Origin: Cheiracanthium punctorium
Taxonomy: Eukaryota > Arthropoda > Arachnida > Araneae > Cheiracanthiidae
Reading direction: 5' to 3'
NCBI GenBank assembly: GCA_038373885.1
Contig: JAWZYV010013530.1
Span: 558,001 to 622,000, forward strand
Length of the DNA stretch: 64,000 bases
The position numbers and the translations under genes are program-made. This document shows positions 39,001 to 53,300 of the stretch, piece after piece. The notes under the pieces are model-generated. The model saw only the letters and a program-made list of their open reading frames with translations, did not search any database and had not been told where the DNA came from. Numbering within the stretch: the first letter of the stretch is position 1; every line of letters starts with the position of its first letter.

Positions 39001-42000
39001 TTTCGGCGCAGCTCGGCGCAATCGGCGCAGAATTAACATCACTGCACAATAGTATCTTACTCTATCATTAGTTAATGATCTAATGACAATTACGTACCTC
39101 CTTAAAAGCAGCGCCAAAAGTTGCCAATACTGGCAACTTTTACAATAAATTTCCAAATATGGTGCCAAAAAAATGTTTTTAAAAATGAACCCAGCTTGGC
39201 AATATTTTCATTATTTTGCAGAAAATCAAAAAATACCTATGTGGTAATATTAAGTTATGACGATTTCAATGGGAATTTTGAAAATTCGTTACTTGCACTT
39301 TAATGAACCGATTTAATGCGTTGTGCTGTGTAAAGATAAAGCTATGCAAGGGCTATCTGCCTAGGAAAAGGGTGTTGCATTAATCAGAGGAATTTTTAAG
39401 TGTTGATGATGCATAAACCAATTTACGTACAACAAAATTGAAAACTTTTTTTTTTTTTTTTTTTTACCATAAGCAACATTAATTTTAAACTGCTAACCCT
39501 TAAAAGAATCAATTTCTTACTGTCTGTGTTCATGTGATGCCTTTATAGAGGAATATTTATATTTTCAACTTTCTGTCAAAAGTGAGAGGTGTTTATGATT
39601 TCCATTCTTCTGTCCACTGGTACCTGCTCTAACTGGAGTAAATATGCATCAATTAATGCAAAAAATATGTTTTTTCTATGCGCAGCACCATGTATACTAT
39701 TGAAAATGGTTTTTGTAGCATTTATAGTTCTTTTACGGAAACCAACAGCAAAAAAAATCCAATACATCATGCGCTATGGTCAGCCATTTTTGAAAGCATA
39801 TTTTAAAGATTTATGTTTTTTTCAACGAAAACAAAGTTGACCTATATGTTATTAAGCCTCACAAATTATGTTATCCATCGAATATCTGCATCATTCATTG
39901 TTTTTCTACAGAAACATTCAAAAGAATTCCAAAACATTATGATGTATGGCAGTTGAGAGACATTATTCCATTTCAAGCGCAGTATAATAAGTATAAGAAT
40001 ATTTATAACAGTTTACTCTTCAATTAAACAATGAAAAAAACTTTTAAAGCTCTTTCACAGGGTCTCGCAAAATTACATTTATAGTGATAATAATCCATTT
40101 TTTCAAGATTATCTCCAAAATCTCACTAGATTTAAAGATGATACATTGCCAAGTGTTGTGTTGGAAAGTGTTTTATAATCGATGTGTATGACATGATTTA
40201 TATTTCTTGTTTTAATTCCTTAGATGTCAAATACATTTCAGAAAAATGCATTATAAACAGTTTTTTTGGATGTGCTTTTTACATCAATAGAAAAATGTTA
40301 TTTATTTTCAATTCAATTTTAATCGGATAATTTAATAATAATTTTAATTTTTCAAACATAGCCACACCTAGTTCTACATGTTAAATCAACATTTTTGTTG
40401 TTGCTTTTCTTATATTCATATTTTTCAGTGAAAAAGTGGATATCTGAGCTTAAAATACCTTAAATGTTTTGCTCTTCAACTTCTGAATCAAACATTGAAA
40501 CAGAAATGGTATAAAATTGATTGATGAATAATGACAGAAATAAATTAAAAAATCTGATTAACTGCGCAAAACAAACTCATTCACACTGTGATAAGTGACC
40601 ATGCCCACCTTTCTCTCTACTGAAATAAAAATAAATAAATAAATAAATACATAAAAGGCCACAGATGTGTTAAATTTCTAAAATGAAAAATGCAGAGATT
40701 TCTTTTATATAAGTTTCAATAATATAATGCACATGTAATAACTAAAGCCGCAATAATTTACTCAGGGTGTCCACTAATGTAGGAGGCAAAAATAGGATCA
40801 TAAGTAGTCCAGACAGCACAGCAAACTTGCATCAAACTTGCAGCAAGCTTGATTTATCAAGTCAGTAAATTTGAATTAAGCTTGAAAATTTCAAGCATGT
40901 AAGCTTAATGCAAGCTTGAATCAAGCGTTCTAGTTTACACTTGCCCAGCTTGCATTAAGCTTGACATAGCAAGCTTAATTTCAAGCTTAAAAAATTTCCT
41001 AAATACACGGGGTGCCGGTCGGCGAACACGCCCCCCATATTTTACTTTGCCACGCATTTTTCCCTCTACGCTGAAATTTCAATTTAATTTAATCTGTTTC
41101 CATAAAGTGTTCGCGTCTACAATAGAACCTGGGACATTTGGGTTGGCATCGGTTCAGCCACTGAGCTTCGCGCAGCTATGACTAAAGTTTGAAGTGACTT
41201 ATCACACCGTTTTCTCGCCAGATTGATAAGTGGGAGATGTGTTATTTGCTTCTTTTATTTTTCCATGGGATGCATCAAAATTAAAATAATGTTATGTGTG
41301 ATTTAGAGACTTTACTAATAGGGAAATAAACATAATATAAACTTAACAGCAGTACACGTTTTAAAACTTTCAAAATCGAGACAAACGGCTGATTTTGAAA
41401 TCAATTTCGTAGTATAATTGTATTTTATTTTGAAGAATTTCCATATTTGTAAATATAGAATCTTTTTTTTATTAATTCTATGGTCAAGTACATTGATGAC
41501 TGATGATAAATTATTTTCTAGCGGCCGGAAACCGCCTCATTCTACCACCCATAAAGTGAAGTATATTAACTAACTAAATTTTGTTAATTATATTAAAATT
41601 TATTTTTAGGGCTAATTAATTAGTTAATGGAATTACTAATGTTAATTAGATGTAAATAAAACTAAAACTCCCCTCGTGTTACACTTCAGAGGGGCTTATT
41701 CCATTCATTCCTTCTTAGACTTTTCAATGCCCATTCTCCTTCTTGCCTACAGCGACAGATGGCGTCATCAGCGCAATAATCAAAAGCTAATGGATTGAAA
41801 TGTCAAGCTTGTATTAATACCTCAAATTCAAGTCAATGTCAAGCTTGATTTAAGCTTATGTGCTGTCTGGGAGCCTCATCGGTACAAAAAAGTTGCCAGT
41901 TTAGTAGCCATTTTCTTAATTTAAGTTGCCAAATTAGTAGCATTTTTGCATGATTTTGTAGTTAAGAAATAAACAGATTTTTAAAAAAAGTATTTAACTG

Positions 42001-44282
42001 TAAATTTATAATATTACGAACCAGTATTTTTAAATATATCATACACAGTATAACCTTTGATATCTCAAAGTCAATGGAATACCAAAATCAAGATATTGAG
42101 TTTTCAAGATTATAAGAAGAAATAAAAGGCGGTTAATTTGTAAGAGAAAACACAATTGAGATATCGAAGTCAGACTGTATAGGATATCATGATAATCAGA
42201 AATGTAGACATACCTATTAATTAGGTAAACAAGAGCATTAAAAACTTCAATATACAGTCCAGACACCATAGCTTGTAAACATTCAATCGCTTCAACTGTT
42301 CCATCACTAGATCTAGATGTTAACATAAGATAAAGAAATTCAGTCATAATTTTCCATGAAACAGATTTGCACTAAAATGAAAACTGACATATTACTAACC
42401 TAGGTGATACTTTTCCAGACACTGGGCCACTATCAGGAGAAAATACAGTTTTTGCCAGATCTTCAACAGAACATCCCAGTAAAGATGCCGCTTTTTGTGC
42501 ACTCTGGGGTCTCAAAAACTGAAGACGGCCATTACCACCTACAATAATAGAATTTAAATATCTAAGATTCTAACTTTAATACAGTGATGACTCATTCTGA
42601 AAAATTATCCAATAAATTATTAACACATATGTATAAGTCCAAAGCACTTCAAAGAACATTAGTGCAACATAATTTAATATGTTAAACAGTTTATGTATAA
42701 ACATTGCTAGATGATTTCCTTACTAAATTTTATTACCCATGTACATGACTCAATTACAAATTACATGACTAAATTACAAAATCTTATAAATTTGATTTAA
42801 TAACAACATTAATTTTAATTATTACATGCCATTATAATTAAATATAAGAATTTTATGCATAATCATTTATTAAGCTTAAATGAATAGAGGGGCATAAAAA
42901 GAGGCTAAATTTATAAGTGATTTCAGGATTCATGATCATGAAATGCAAGAAATATGTGAAATGTAAGAATGCAATCACTTCTTCAATTTTATTCTCAGTA
43001 AAATTTAAAACTTAAGCTTGTGAATTCCAGTTATTTCATCCAAACAAAATTAGTGTTTGTGTGTTAAAGTTAGTAAATATCTCAACTGTGATATGTAAAG
43101 AAACTCAGTAATCTATGTTCACGATACAAAATCTACTATTTCTCGTGAATAATCACTCTACTGTGATGATTAAAGTAACAAAAAAAGAATCCAATCTCCG
43201 TATCAAAGTCACTTTACATTTTAGACCTAGGAATATGCATTAATTAAACTGAAATGTAATTATCAGCACTTACTACTGAACAATTTTTTACATAATAAAA
43301 CACATTTGAGATATTTGTATTTCAATACAGGGTGAGTACAAATGGTGGATTTAAAAAAATCATATTTTCGAAACTACTGCACATATTATAAGTGATACAT
43401 GAATGTAAAGAGAAATAAATATACCAAGTCTTTTTTCCCCCTGCCAATGATTAACAGACAGCAGCCCAATCAAGATCACCGTGATTGCCAAAAATGACAG
43501 AGTTTTTGCGTATTAGAGTATGCACGTTTTTTCAGTTATTTCAGTGCAGCATGCATTTAGAAATCACTACAGAATGAGAAGCACCAAGCAACAAGAGCAT
43601 TCTGCTATGCTATCATCAGTTTAAGGAAACAGATTTTTACCCTAGATGACCACCAAAATCTCCAGACCTTACACCATGTGATTTGATTTTGTAGGGTTAT
43701 GTCAAAGTTTATGTACCACCTATGCCAAAAACACTGCCAGAACTTAAAGAATGCATCTGTGCAGCATTAGGCACCATTGATAGAGTAATGATACAAAATT
43801 TATGGAATGAACTGGATGATAGATTGGATGTATACCACGCAACTTGAGGGTTACACATTGAACATCTGTAGCTGAAAAAAATATTGGTATATTTCTCTTT
43901 ACAATCAAGTATCACTTATTGTAATATGTGCAGTCGAAAATATGATTTTTTAAAATCGGAACCATCATTTGTACTCACCTGTATTCCCAGAAGTGCGGAG
44001 ATAAAACCACTGTGCTCAAACTGAAGATGCTTCTGGATGGCAATATTCCATGATAGTTAAAATCATAGTGAATGACACACAAAAGCTGTGATAATTGCAG
44101 AAGAAAAATTATTAAACATTTATATGTTTTTTTTTTTGCAATTTACGATAACTTGCAAAAAATTATACCAAAAGTGTTTTACATTTATCTGCCTAAAGCA
44201 ACTTTTGACAGAAGTAAAAGTATTTAAAATAATTTAATAAAAATAAATAGCAAATAGGTGTAGTGAAAACTAACCCCCCCTA

Positions 44283-44370
<88 letters not shown>

Positions 44371-47300
44371 TAGATATATATATATATAATACTCTTGAAA
44401 ATGTGTCATAGTTTATAAAATTTTAAAGCTAAATTTTTAAAAATATTTATTCACATTAAGTTATTATTAAATACCTAGGACTAAATTTATCCTTTGTAAA
44501 ACCTGAAGATCATTCATAAAAGTACTACTTAAAACCTACAATAATAGTCCAGTCAAATGGTAGGGTTTTTTTTTTTTTTTTTTTTTTTTTGTAACAAATT
44601 TGCAGAAGTTTTTCTCGGTGGTTTTTTATGTATTGGGGGGTGCCTCATTCGAATTTTAAGTTTGCTGCCTAATGCAAAGTCGGCTTCACCTCAAAAAATT
44701 GAAAAAGAACTCAAACTTTTCAAACTTTTTCACTCATATTTCGAAAATATTCATTTTCGGAAAATGGCCTGTTAGAAAATACAGAAAATTCTATAAAATG
44801 CACTGGTCAACTTAGATTTTCTGATAAGTAATGCTAGAGCTGGAGCACTTTGAAAAATTTTGATTTTTTTGCCCACCTCCACAAAAATGTCAAAAACGCA
44901 CACTCCCACTGCTTGTAACTCAAAAAATATTTTTATTATCAACAAAAACCATTATACCACTCGAAAGCATATATAATTCACTACAAGAAACATCTCTAAC
45001 ATTCAATTTTCTCTTTAAGGAGGTGGAAGGAGCAAAGCAAAAATTTTGAAAATTGTCTTTTGCACCTTACAGCCAAAATGATACCTCCCACTTGTTTATC
45101 TCTCATCAGTGCTACACTTGCGCTTAAAAGAAATGCATTAAGCTTAGAAGAAAGGAAAACATGTTTTATGAAAACAATAGCAATTTATATTTACAATGTA
45201 TTAGATACATGACACTGAATAAAGCTGTATATGAAAGCTCTGCATGCACTTATGCACAGGTTTCATGCAATATGTAGAAGTCGATCCCAGGATTGGGTCA
45301 TAACTTTGGGAGGATTGGGTCGTCACGAGTAGGTTCTCTATCTTTAAAAGATGGAAGGCATTTAGTGTGTCAGAACATGGTTAAAAAAGACCAATAATCT
45401 ATATAATGAAGTATCGAAGTATCAATTCAGTCAAGTAATATAGTTGTGATCCTAAGTCTTCCACAATAATGGCAGCGGCAGCTTCAACTATACCACGTTT
45501 TTTTCCTTTATTTCTGGCAGTCTCTGAACTATACCAGGACTCATTATTTTTTTTTTTTTTTTTTTTTTTTGTACTATAAAACATACAGCATAAGGTTTGT
45601 TTGTTGTAATCAAAATATCGTCACTGTACTTCTGATAGTGCTCGGATGCAGAAGGAAATCGCCTTCCATCTGTTCCATCAATTCTTCCATTGTGAATTGA
45701 CATTCCTCATTACTGTTTTCTAGAAAACAATAAACTGCTTGCATAGCATCGTCTACCTCAACCCTAGGGAGTCTTTCAACTTCATGAAGAGTTCGGCAGG
45801 ACTGGTGCAGAGTTTTCATACACAGGAAATGATACTGTACATAAGTAGATATCAAATCAGTAATTGGCTCAACACGTTCTACTATGCTCAAATTCATCAT
45901 TTTGTCTTCTCGCAAGTGTTAGCACATTTTCTCTAACAGCTAATTTTCTCACAGGGTATACCAAATTGTGTTTTAACCCTCCAAGCGGTTGTTACGTAAA
46001 ATCCTGTCCACTGCATTCCAGTTTTCACTGCCGTGAATAGATAATTTAAATTATTTATAACATTTAGGTATCATAAACTATGTTTTGACATGTAAGCAAT
46101 TTAGGAGCTTATTTTTTAATAATTACAAATTTTCCTATCAAAATTTTATTTTTATAATTTTAAAGCTGCAAAAAATTTTTACCACGAAAACAACTGTACA
46201 TTATTTGCCCATTTTCAAGATGCTCAGAGGGTTTAAGGCCGGTTTTTCTATTTGTTTCTTGACATAGTCCACAGGCACTTCCTTTCCACACAATAAACAA
46301 CAAGTATTAAAGCCAGAGTCAGGGATACATGAGCACAACGGTTTGTCACAAATTACGCATTCCAGATGAGACATTATGCACACCAGTGGCGGCCCGTGGT
46401 CAAAACTGTTAGTGCAGCCGGAAGCATATGAGCCCCCCCCCCCCTTTCCTCCGGACAGGATTGGAAAATCTTTGTTACTGAATTTGAAAGCTGGCGGATT
46501 AAGTCCTCGCCGAGGGAAAAAAAAAAGAAATTACTTAAAATATGTAAGAGATCCTATTTTACTTCCATAAAATGGAGATAAATTTCAACCAGCCGCTCTT
46601 ATCCTCAAAATTGCATTAATCCGTGTCTGATTCGAAGTTTCCTTAGAATTTTCTTTTGTAACGATAACTTGAGAAGAAAAGAAAAAAAAAAAAAAAAAAA
46701 AAAACTTACTTATTTTTTATAAGTCAAATCAATCCTCCTTTCTTTTAAACATGCGAATCGGTCAGTCATGTCCCCATAAAAAGGCGTTTTAATTCAGATA
46801 TCAATAATTTTAAAAGCTCTTTAAATTTTCCCATGTTTAACGAATATTCTCGCTTGCCATGTCCTCTAAATGCCAGTTTTTGCTTACTTAAAAACAATAC
46901 TGCTTTGATGGGTAATTGTCCATTCATAAGCGTGTATTCAATCTTACCTTCTTGATAAATTCAGCAATATAAAGTCGAGAGTTTTCCGAACATATATTCT
47001 CCTTACCCCCTCCCTCACTTCTCATGCGAGCCAATCAGTTAGTCGAGTTCTCAAGTTCAGCCGCCGTTAGAAAATCGTTCATCGGCTGTATCAGCTGCAT
47101 ACTCCCTTTGCCGGAGAGGCTGCTTATGTAGTCATTGTCATGGCAACGGTGCTGCCAATTTTCTTTTCAGCGCTCTGGGCTGTACCAAAGATTTTCCCAA
47201 TTGAATTGCGGGAAGATTAAAGTGCTTTTTTTTTCTGAATGAGCGATCCGGCCACAATACGTTTTTTTTTTTTTTGTTTGTTTTTTCGGAGATTTTTTTA

Positions 47301-50300
47301 ATTTACCGTAGGAATTCCATAATTCTAACCTCAATTTAGGAAAATTAGTAGAATAAATTATTTTAAAGTATGTGCTGATAATTTCAAGTGCAGCCCGGCT
47401 GTACTTGGTGTATCCCACGAGCCGCCACTGATGCACACACAACAAAAAAACTGGAAAAGGCACTAAAAGTTGAGCAAATATTGTAGCTTTAACCCATTCA
47501 TTTGTAAGGTACAGTTTTCTCTAAGCCTAAGCCCCACAGACTCGCTCAAAAGTTCCTATACACAAGATAACTTTGGGTTTCTTTTTAAAATCAATTAGTC
47601 ATCGACTTTTCCATGTATATGTAAAGTGCAAAAAGGGTATTTACTCCAGGAGCAATCAGAAGTGCTCATTGTGAATTTGTCAGTAGCATTCAGGCGTTAG
47701 TGTTTTCAGGCATTATTTGAATTTAAATTGGCAGGGGTTGGGTTTCAAAATAAAATGCAAGCAAACCATGTCTCAATAATTTCAATTTTGACATTGATGA
47801 GGTCATATAAATATACTGTATTGGCCTGAATATAACGCAGGGTTTTTTGACTGATCATTGTCCATAAAAACCTGACTTGTGTTAAATTTGAAGCCTAAAT
47901 ATAGGATTTTTCTAATTATCTTGCTGAAAAATTTTGGGGTCACGTTATATTCAGGCCGCATAATATTCAGGCCAATACTGTATATGATTTCTACACTCAT
48001 TTATAATATTACTTAATATGTTTAATTATTAGAGTACCATTATTTGCATTTAATTATTCATTTGCATTAGCTTTGGATAATTTGCCATGCTAAGTGAAGA
48101 TTTTGTAACAAAATTTTGTCAAATCTTATCTCAAATTAATTTTTAACTCAAATAATTTATTGTTGTATGGTTTAACAGATTGGCCAAATCAAACATCTAT
48201 GACAATTTTAGATTGTATTTTGTTATTAAGTAAGTTGGCTGTATTAGCAAAATAAAAGACAAATGCAACCAACCTTACATTATTATTATTTTTTTTTTAT
48301 CTGTTCACTTCTTTAAATTAAAAATTTATTTATTTGATTGGCTTCAAATATGTGCTAGATAAGAGAGAAAAGACCCAGAAGCATGAAATAATTTATGTAA
48401 ATAAGAAATCAAATAACTATCTTTTTAAACATCAAATTTACCTTTGCAAGCACTGGCAACACCCAGGTGGTATATAGCACCTAATATGCACCAAATAGCC
48501 TTTGATTCATGTTCCTGTACAGAAAGAGTTTGAAAAGCAGCCGAGATGTATGCCCAAGATAAACATGCTCGCTTTTGATCTTCATCCTGCAAGGACAAAA
48601 CAATATATATTTGCTAAAGAACATTGCTTTTGTAACACATTAAAACATAACTTATAAAATAAACAAAGTATTAAATAGCTTTAACAATTATATAAAATAT
48701 AATCTCTTCTTCATTTTAAATAGTAAGCTATTATATGTTAGGCTCAAACAGGACAAATACATATTAAAATGAAAAAAATTAAATAGTAAACATTGCATAG
48801 GGAAAGAAATAATACACGTTCAATTTATGATTCCCCCCCCCCCAAAAAAAAATAATAAACTGTGAATTTTAACCCCCAAAAAAAAAATCCTTTTGTAACT
48901 TTGGACATGTTTAGAACATTTGAAAAATCACTTTGAGGAAAATTTAGATCACAATTATATTTTTGTAAAACTTATATTAAAACAGAATTACAACTGACAA
49001 AAACTCTTTTTCAGCGAATGTGAGTTTCCATTGAACACTGGTGTAAATCAACAGCCCAGGAATTGACAGGGGAAAAAATTACTTTGATATAAGGCAAATT
49101 TTTGTCTGATAAAGGTTTTAGTAAACATTCTTGCATTTATTTTATCACTTTCCAACAAAGCTAAAAATATGTTTGATTTTGGTTTGTCTATCTCTGCCCA
49201 GCTGTGTTCTAATTGTCCATAAATAAAGAGAATTACCATAATTTAATATATAGATATGAAAAGTATGTATGTAATAGAAAATAAATTGAGAATGTAGCAT
49301 TAATAGTTTTTTAACAAATTTAAATACTCTATCGTCTATGAGTGATTATTGCTTAAGTGCATTTTAGAGGTGTTAAGATCTCATCTCAAGATCTCATCTC
49401 AACACAATGGTGAGTGATTTAAATTGTTGCTTCATCCTTTATCAAGGATGTGGCTTGCAGATTATTCTAGAAAGCTGGTCAAAAATAAACCATACCAGCC
49501 ACCAAGTCTGGTTGCAAATTTTCACTTTCGAAAGGGTTGCTTAAGGATGAATACAAATTTCATTTCCTAAATGCAGGTCTACAGTACTTCTTTTTAAGTT
49601 CCACAGTAGTGTCCACTTGCTTTGTAAATAAAAGCAACTTCTATTGATTTTTATCATTGTTTTCAACAATATGAATTTTAAAGCAATAATATAATTGACC
49701 TATATTTGTCAAAGAATTTAAAGAAATTAAAATATTAAAAGGTTAAAAACACTTAAAATCGGGTAGCAGCTTTCTGTGGAAACACAAATCATGACTACAG
49801 ATGGTGCTGTAAACAACATGACACATGCGCAAATCGATCCGGGATGGAGCGAAGTTTTGAGGAAGAGAGCCGAACAGTCTGAAGCAGGGGCTGAGGAAGG
49901 TGGTGGCCGCCACTGAAAGCTGCTGCCCGTCGGATTTTAAGTGTTTTAACCTTTTAATATTTTAATGCAAGTTTGTCCTTTTACTTTAAATATGAAGTAT
50001 TTCAAGTAATGAGTCTATACTTACCGTATAAGTCCGAATATAATGCGGCCTTGAATATAACATGACCCCAAAATTTTTCATACAAGATAATTAGAAAAAT
50101 CTTATACAGGTTTTTAACGTCAAATGATCAATCAAAAAATACTGCATTACATTCGGGCCAATATGGTTAGAATCATCTCAATATTTTTTTCAAAACATTT
50201 TTCCTTATCATATTTATAGATAATCCACAAACCATGCACAAAATATATCTTTGAACTATTTGATTGAATAGATAAAAAATTAAAGTACTCAAACTAGTTT

Positions 50301-53300
50301 ATATTAAGACATTTATGTACAATATCTACTCATAAAAAATACAGTTTAAAATGCTTTCCATACATATCTAGATTTCAGGGAATTTAATTCAGGTTAGTCA
50401 TCTTCAGTATTTATTCACCTTCATTCAAGCACATTCTTAAAATTTAAAGAATTTGTTTTTTCTAATATAATTATATACAGAGAAAAACATTCATGATACT
50501 ACTGGCACTTTCAGTGAAGAGCATTCTTACCTTATGTAAAGGTGTCATAAATAAGTTTGGATCTTGCATATTTTCTAGATAAAGCTCTTTTCTAAAGGGA
50601 AAAAATGAGACAATAAAAATAAAATTCATCTAACATACAGGAAAAGAAACATTGAAATTTAGGATCATAATTTCAGTTTAAAATACATAGGTTCGGACAA
50701 CAAGAAAACTGAACAAAAAAAATTGATTTCCTACTGAATATTACAGCTTTTCACTTTTATTAAACGTTTTATGTTCTAAATCTATTACTTAAAATAATCA
50801 AAACATAAAATACAGTAATTATTATTTTTAATCGATTGATGATTTACTAAAATTAAAACATTTTTTTCTATAAACATATCTTTCTTTCAAGCTTTTTTTC
50901 ATTTTTAACTAGCTGTAAACATCATTTTATTTTTACAACCATTACAAAATCCTCTTACAATATTTTCTTGCAAACATCTTTCACTAAAACTTTAGAATCC
51001 CAAAATTAGGCGAATTACTGGATAAATGAAAATCGCGCGCTCGCGCCATGGAGTTAGTTGGGTGGATTGTAACTAAAAAGGATGACGATGCTTTGACGTC
51101 ATTTTACGATTGTTACATCCTCCCCCTCTGGTTCTGACGACGTCCCAACGAAGAACCAGGAGGCTTTTTCGGTGGTCTACCTCGTTTTGTTATCGGAGCC
51201 ACTGGTGTAGCGTCCGAATTATGACACAATTTTAATGCTGATGAATGATATGTTGCAAGCGGTTCATGTGGATTATCCAGGCTTGCAATTTCAAATGTAG
51301 TAGGCGATCTTTGAGTCAATATCACATATGGTCCATCACGCTTAGGCATGAACTTTGCAGTTTTGTGATTGGAGGCTTTACTCACAGGATGTGAGGTTAC
51401 CCATACTTTATCTCCCGGTATGAAGTTAGGTCCTTGCTGCCTTTTACGATCAGCATATTTCTTTCTTTGGTCTTGTTTTATTTCCACTCTTTCCTTAATT
51501 TCCTTAGAAATATTAGCAAATCTCTTCAAGTATGGTGTAATTTCTGGCACAAAATTGTCGTTATAAATAACTGCACGTATGTCATGCTGTACGTCATCGA
51601 CTGTCCGTAGTTCTCGGCCGAACTGCAAATATGCTGCACTTTGTCCGGTGGTATCACATTTGGCAGTGTTCATAGCAAAACGAATTGTTGGAAGCTTTTC
51701 TTCCCAAGAGTCATGTTCATTATCCACAAGGATAGCCAATCTCGGTTTCAGATCCCGATTTTTCCTCTCTACAGGGTTAGCTTGAGGATGATAGACAGGA
51801 ATCAAGCTTTGTTTTATATCCAAGAGGAAACAGAGTTGTTGCATTACACCACTGACAAATTGGCTTCCGTTATCACTAATTAGACGTCTTGGGAGACCAT
51901 ATCTCAAAATAACTTCTTCTAACAACGTCGTTGCACACTCCTTTGCAGTGGCTTGCTTTAAGGCAAACAATTCTACCCATCTAGTTGCACAATCTTCAAC
52001 AATAAATATCCACTTTTTGCCACTTTTACTTTCTGGTAAGGGACCAAAAAGATCAATAGATAGGACTTCAAACCTTTGAGAATAAACAGGAGTTTGCAAC
52101 AATCCTGATGGTTTTTGATTTGACGGCTTGTACCTGTTGCATTCAGCACAGTTCTTTACATAGTTTGCAATATATGAACGCATTCCGGTCCAATAGTATC
52201 TTTTGGAAATTCTATCATAAGTTCCTTCAGCACCGTAATGACCTGCTGTTGGCGAATCATGGTATACTTTCATAATCTTTTCTTTCTCGTGCGATGGCAC
52301 AACAAGCTGTGCCTCTTCCGAATCTGAACTTGGGGAATATCTGTACAAAACACCTTGGTTCATAATGTAACCACGTTCGGTCCAGTTATAATAGTCAACA
52401 CTTTTTTGGTCACTTTCAAAGCTGTTAATTATCTTTTTCAATTCTTCATCTTTCATTTGGTTAAAACGTAAATCACTTGGTTTTCTTGCTGGTATATCCA
52501 CAACGACCGAGCAGAGCTCACAGCTATCTTTAGGAGGATGTCCACAACTAGGCCGGGACAACATATCAGCTATAACATTCGCCTTTCCAGGTATGTATTC
52601 TATCTTCAAATTGAATTCCTGCAATTGCAAAGCCCATCTGGCAAGTTGTCCAGATGGAGACTTAAGACTCATGAGCCATCTTAAAGGCTGGTGGTCTGAT
52701 GCCACAGTAATTTCACTTCCATCAATGTACCCTCGGAACTTGTTAAGAGCCCAAATTACAGCAAGTGCCTCACGCTCAGTAGTTGAATAGTTACGTTCTG
52801 CAGAATTCAATAATCTACTAGCATACTCAATCACTCGTTCTTCCATGGAGTTAGTTGGGTGGATTGTAACTAAAAAGGATGACGATGCTTTGACGCCATT
52901 TTACGATTGTTACACATTAAAATAACAGCACATGGGTACAAAGGGATTCAAAGGTCCATTGCTATTTCAATACATCATTCAATTTTTTGGAATACAAAGT
53001 GTTCAATCTAAAAACAATGTGAGCAATTATAAACATCGAAATGTTCAACCAAAAATTGTCCACAAGTTACAAATAATAACTTACAAAAAATATTTAAAAT
53101 TGACAATCAAACCAAAAGTGTAATTTAAAAAATTTTAGTGATAGATGCTGTTAAATTGTTATAGTGAAAAAGAAACTGCTAAAACAAAATTAAGACAAGG
53201 GATTTACCATCAAGCAAGCTTATACATGTGTGCTCGCATGCAGGCAAGCACACACACACACACACACACATACATATATACAGGGTGTCCAGTGCTAACT

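Larger units (their letters stand above)
50945..52914 (-). mobile_element. Ty3/gypsy LTR retrotransposon, internally deleted
   Basis: pol 3' part (51113-52846) between a putative complete 3' LTR (50945-51117) and a 72-bp stub of the 5' LTR (52843-52914). The stub and the first 72 bp of the 3' LTR differ at one base. A polypurine tract (gggggagga) abuts the TGTAAC LTR start. catta flanks both ends (50940-50944, 52915-52919), a likely 5-bp duplication. gag, protease and reverse transcriptase are missing. It lies in the 10-kb intron, in the same orientation as the myosin. Confidence 0.85.

Noticed and set aside
38800..39168. Minus-strand 122-aa Arg-rich ORF
   Set aside because: Produced by the 91-bp tandem duplication; no independent support.
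41487..41535. CTGATGA followed by GAAAC at hammerhead spacing
   Set aside because: The bases between cannot form stem II and no stem I closes; chance match inside a transposon.
42313..42380. Upstream extension of myosin exon 10 through an earlier acceptor (tttag at about 42372)
   Set aside because: Joining it to exon 9 shifts the frame into a stop; the acceptor at 42313-42314 keeps the frame.
44557..44775. Short ORF starting with a Phe run
   Set aside because: The run is a T-tract; the rest resembles no protein.
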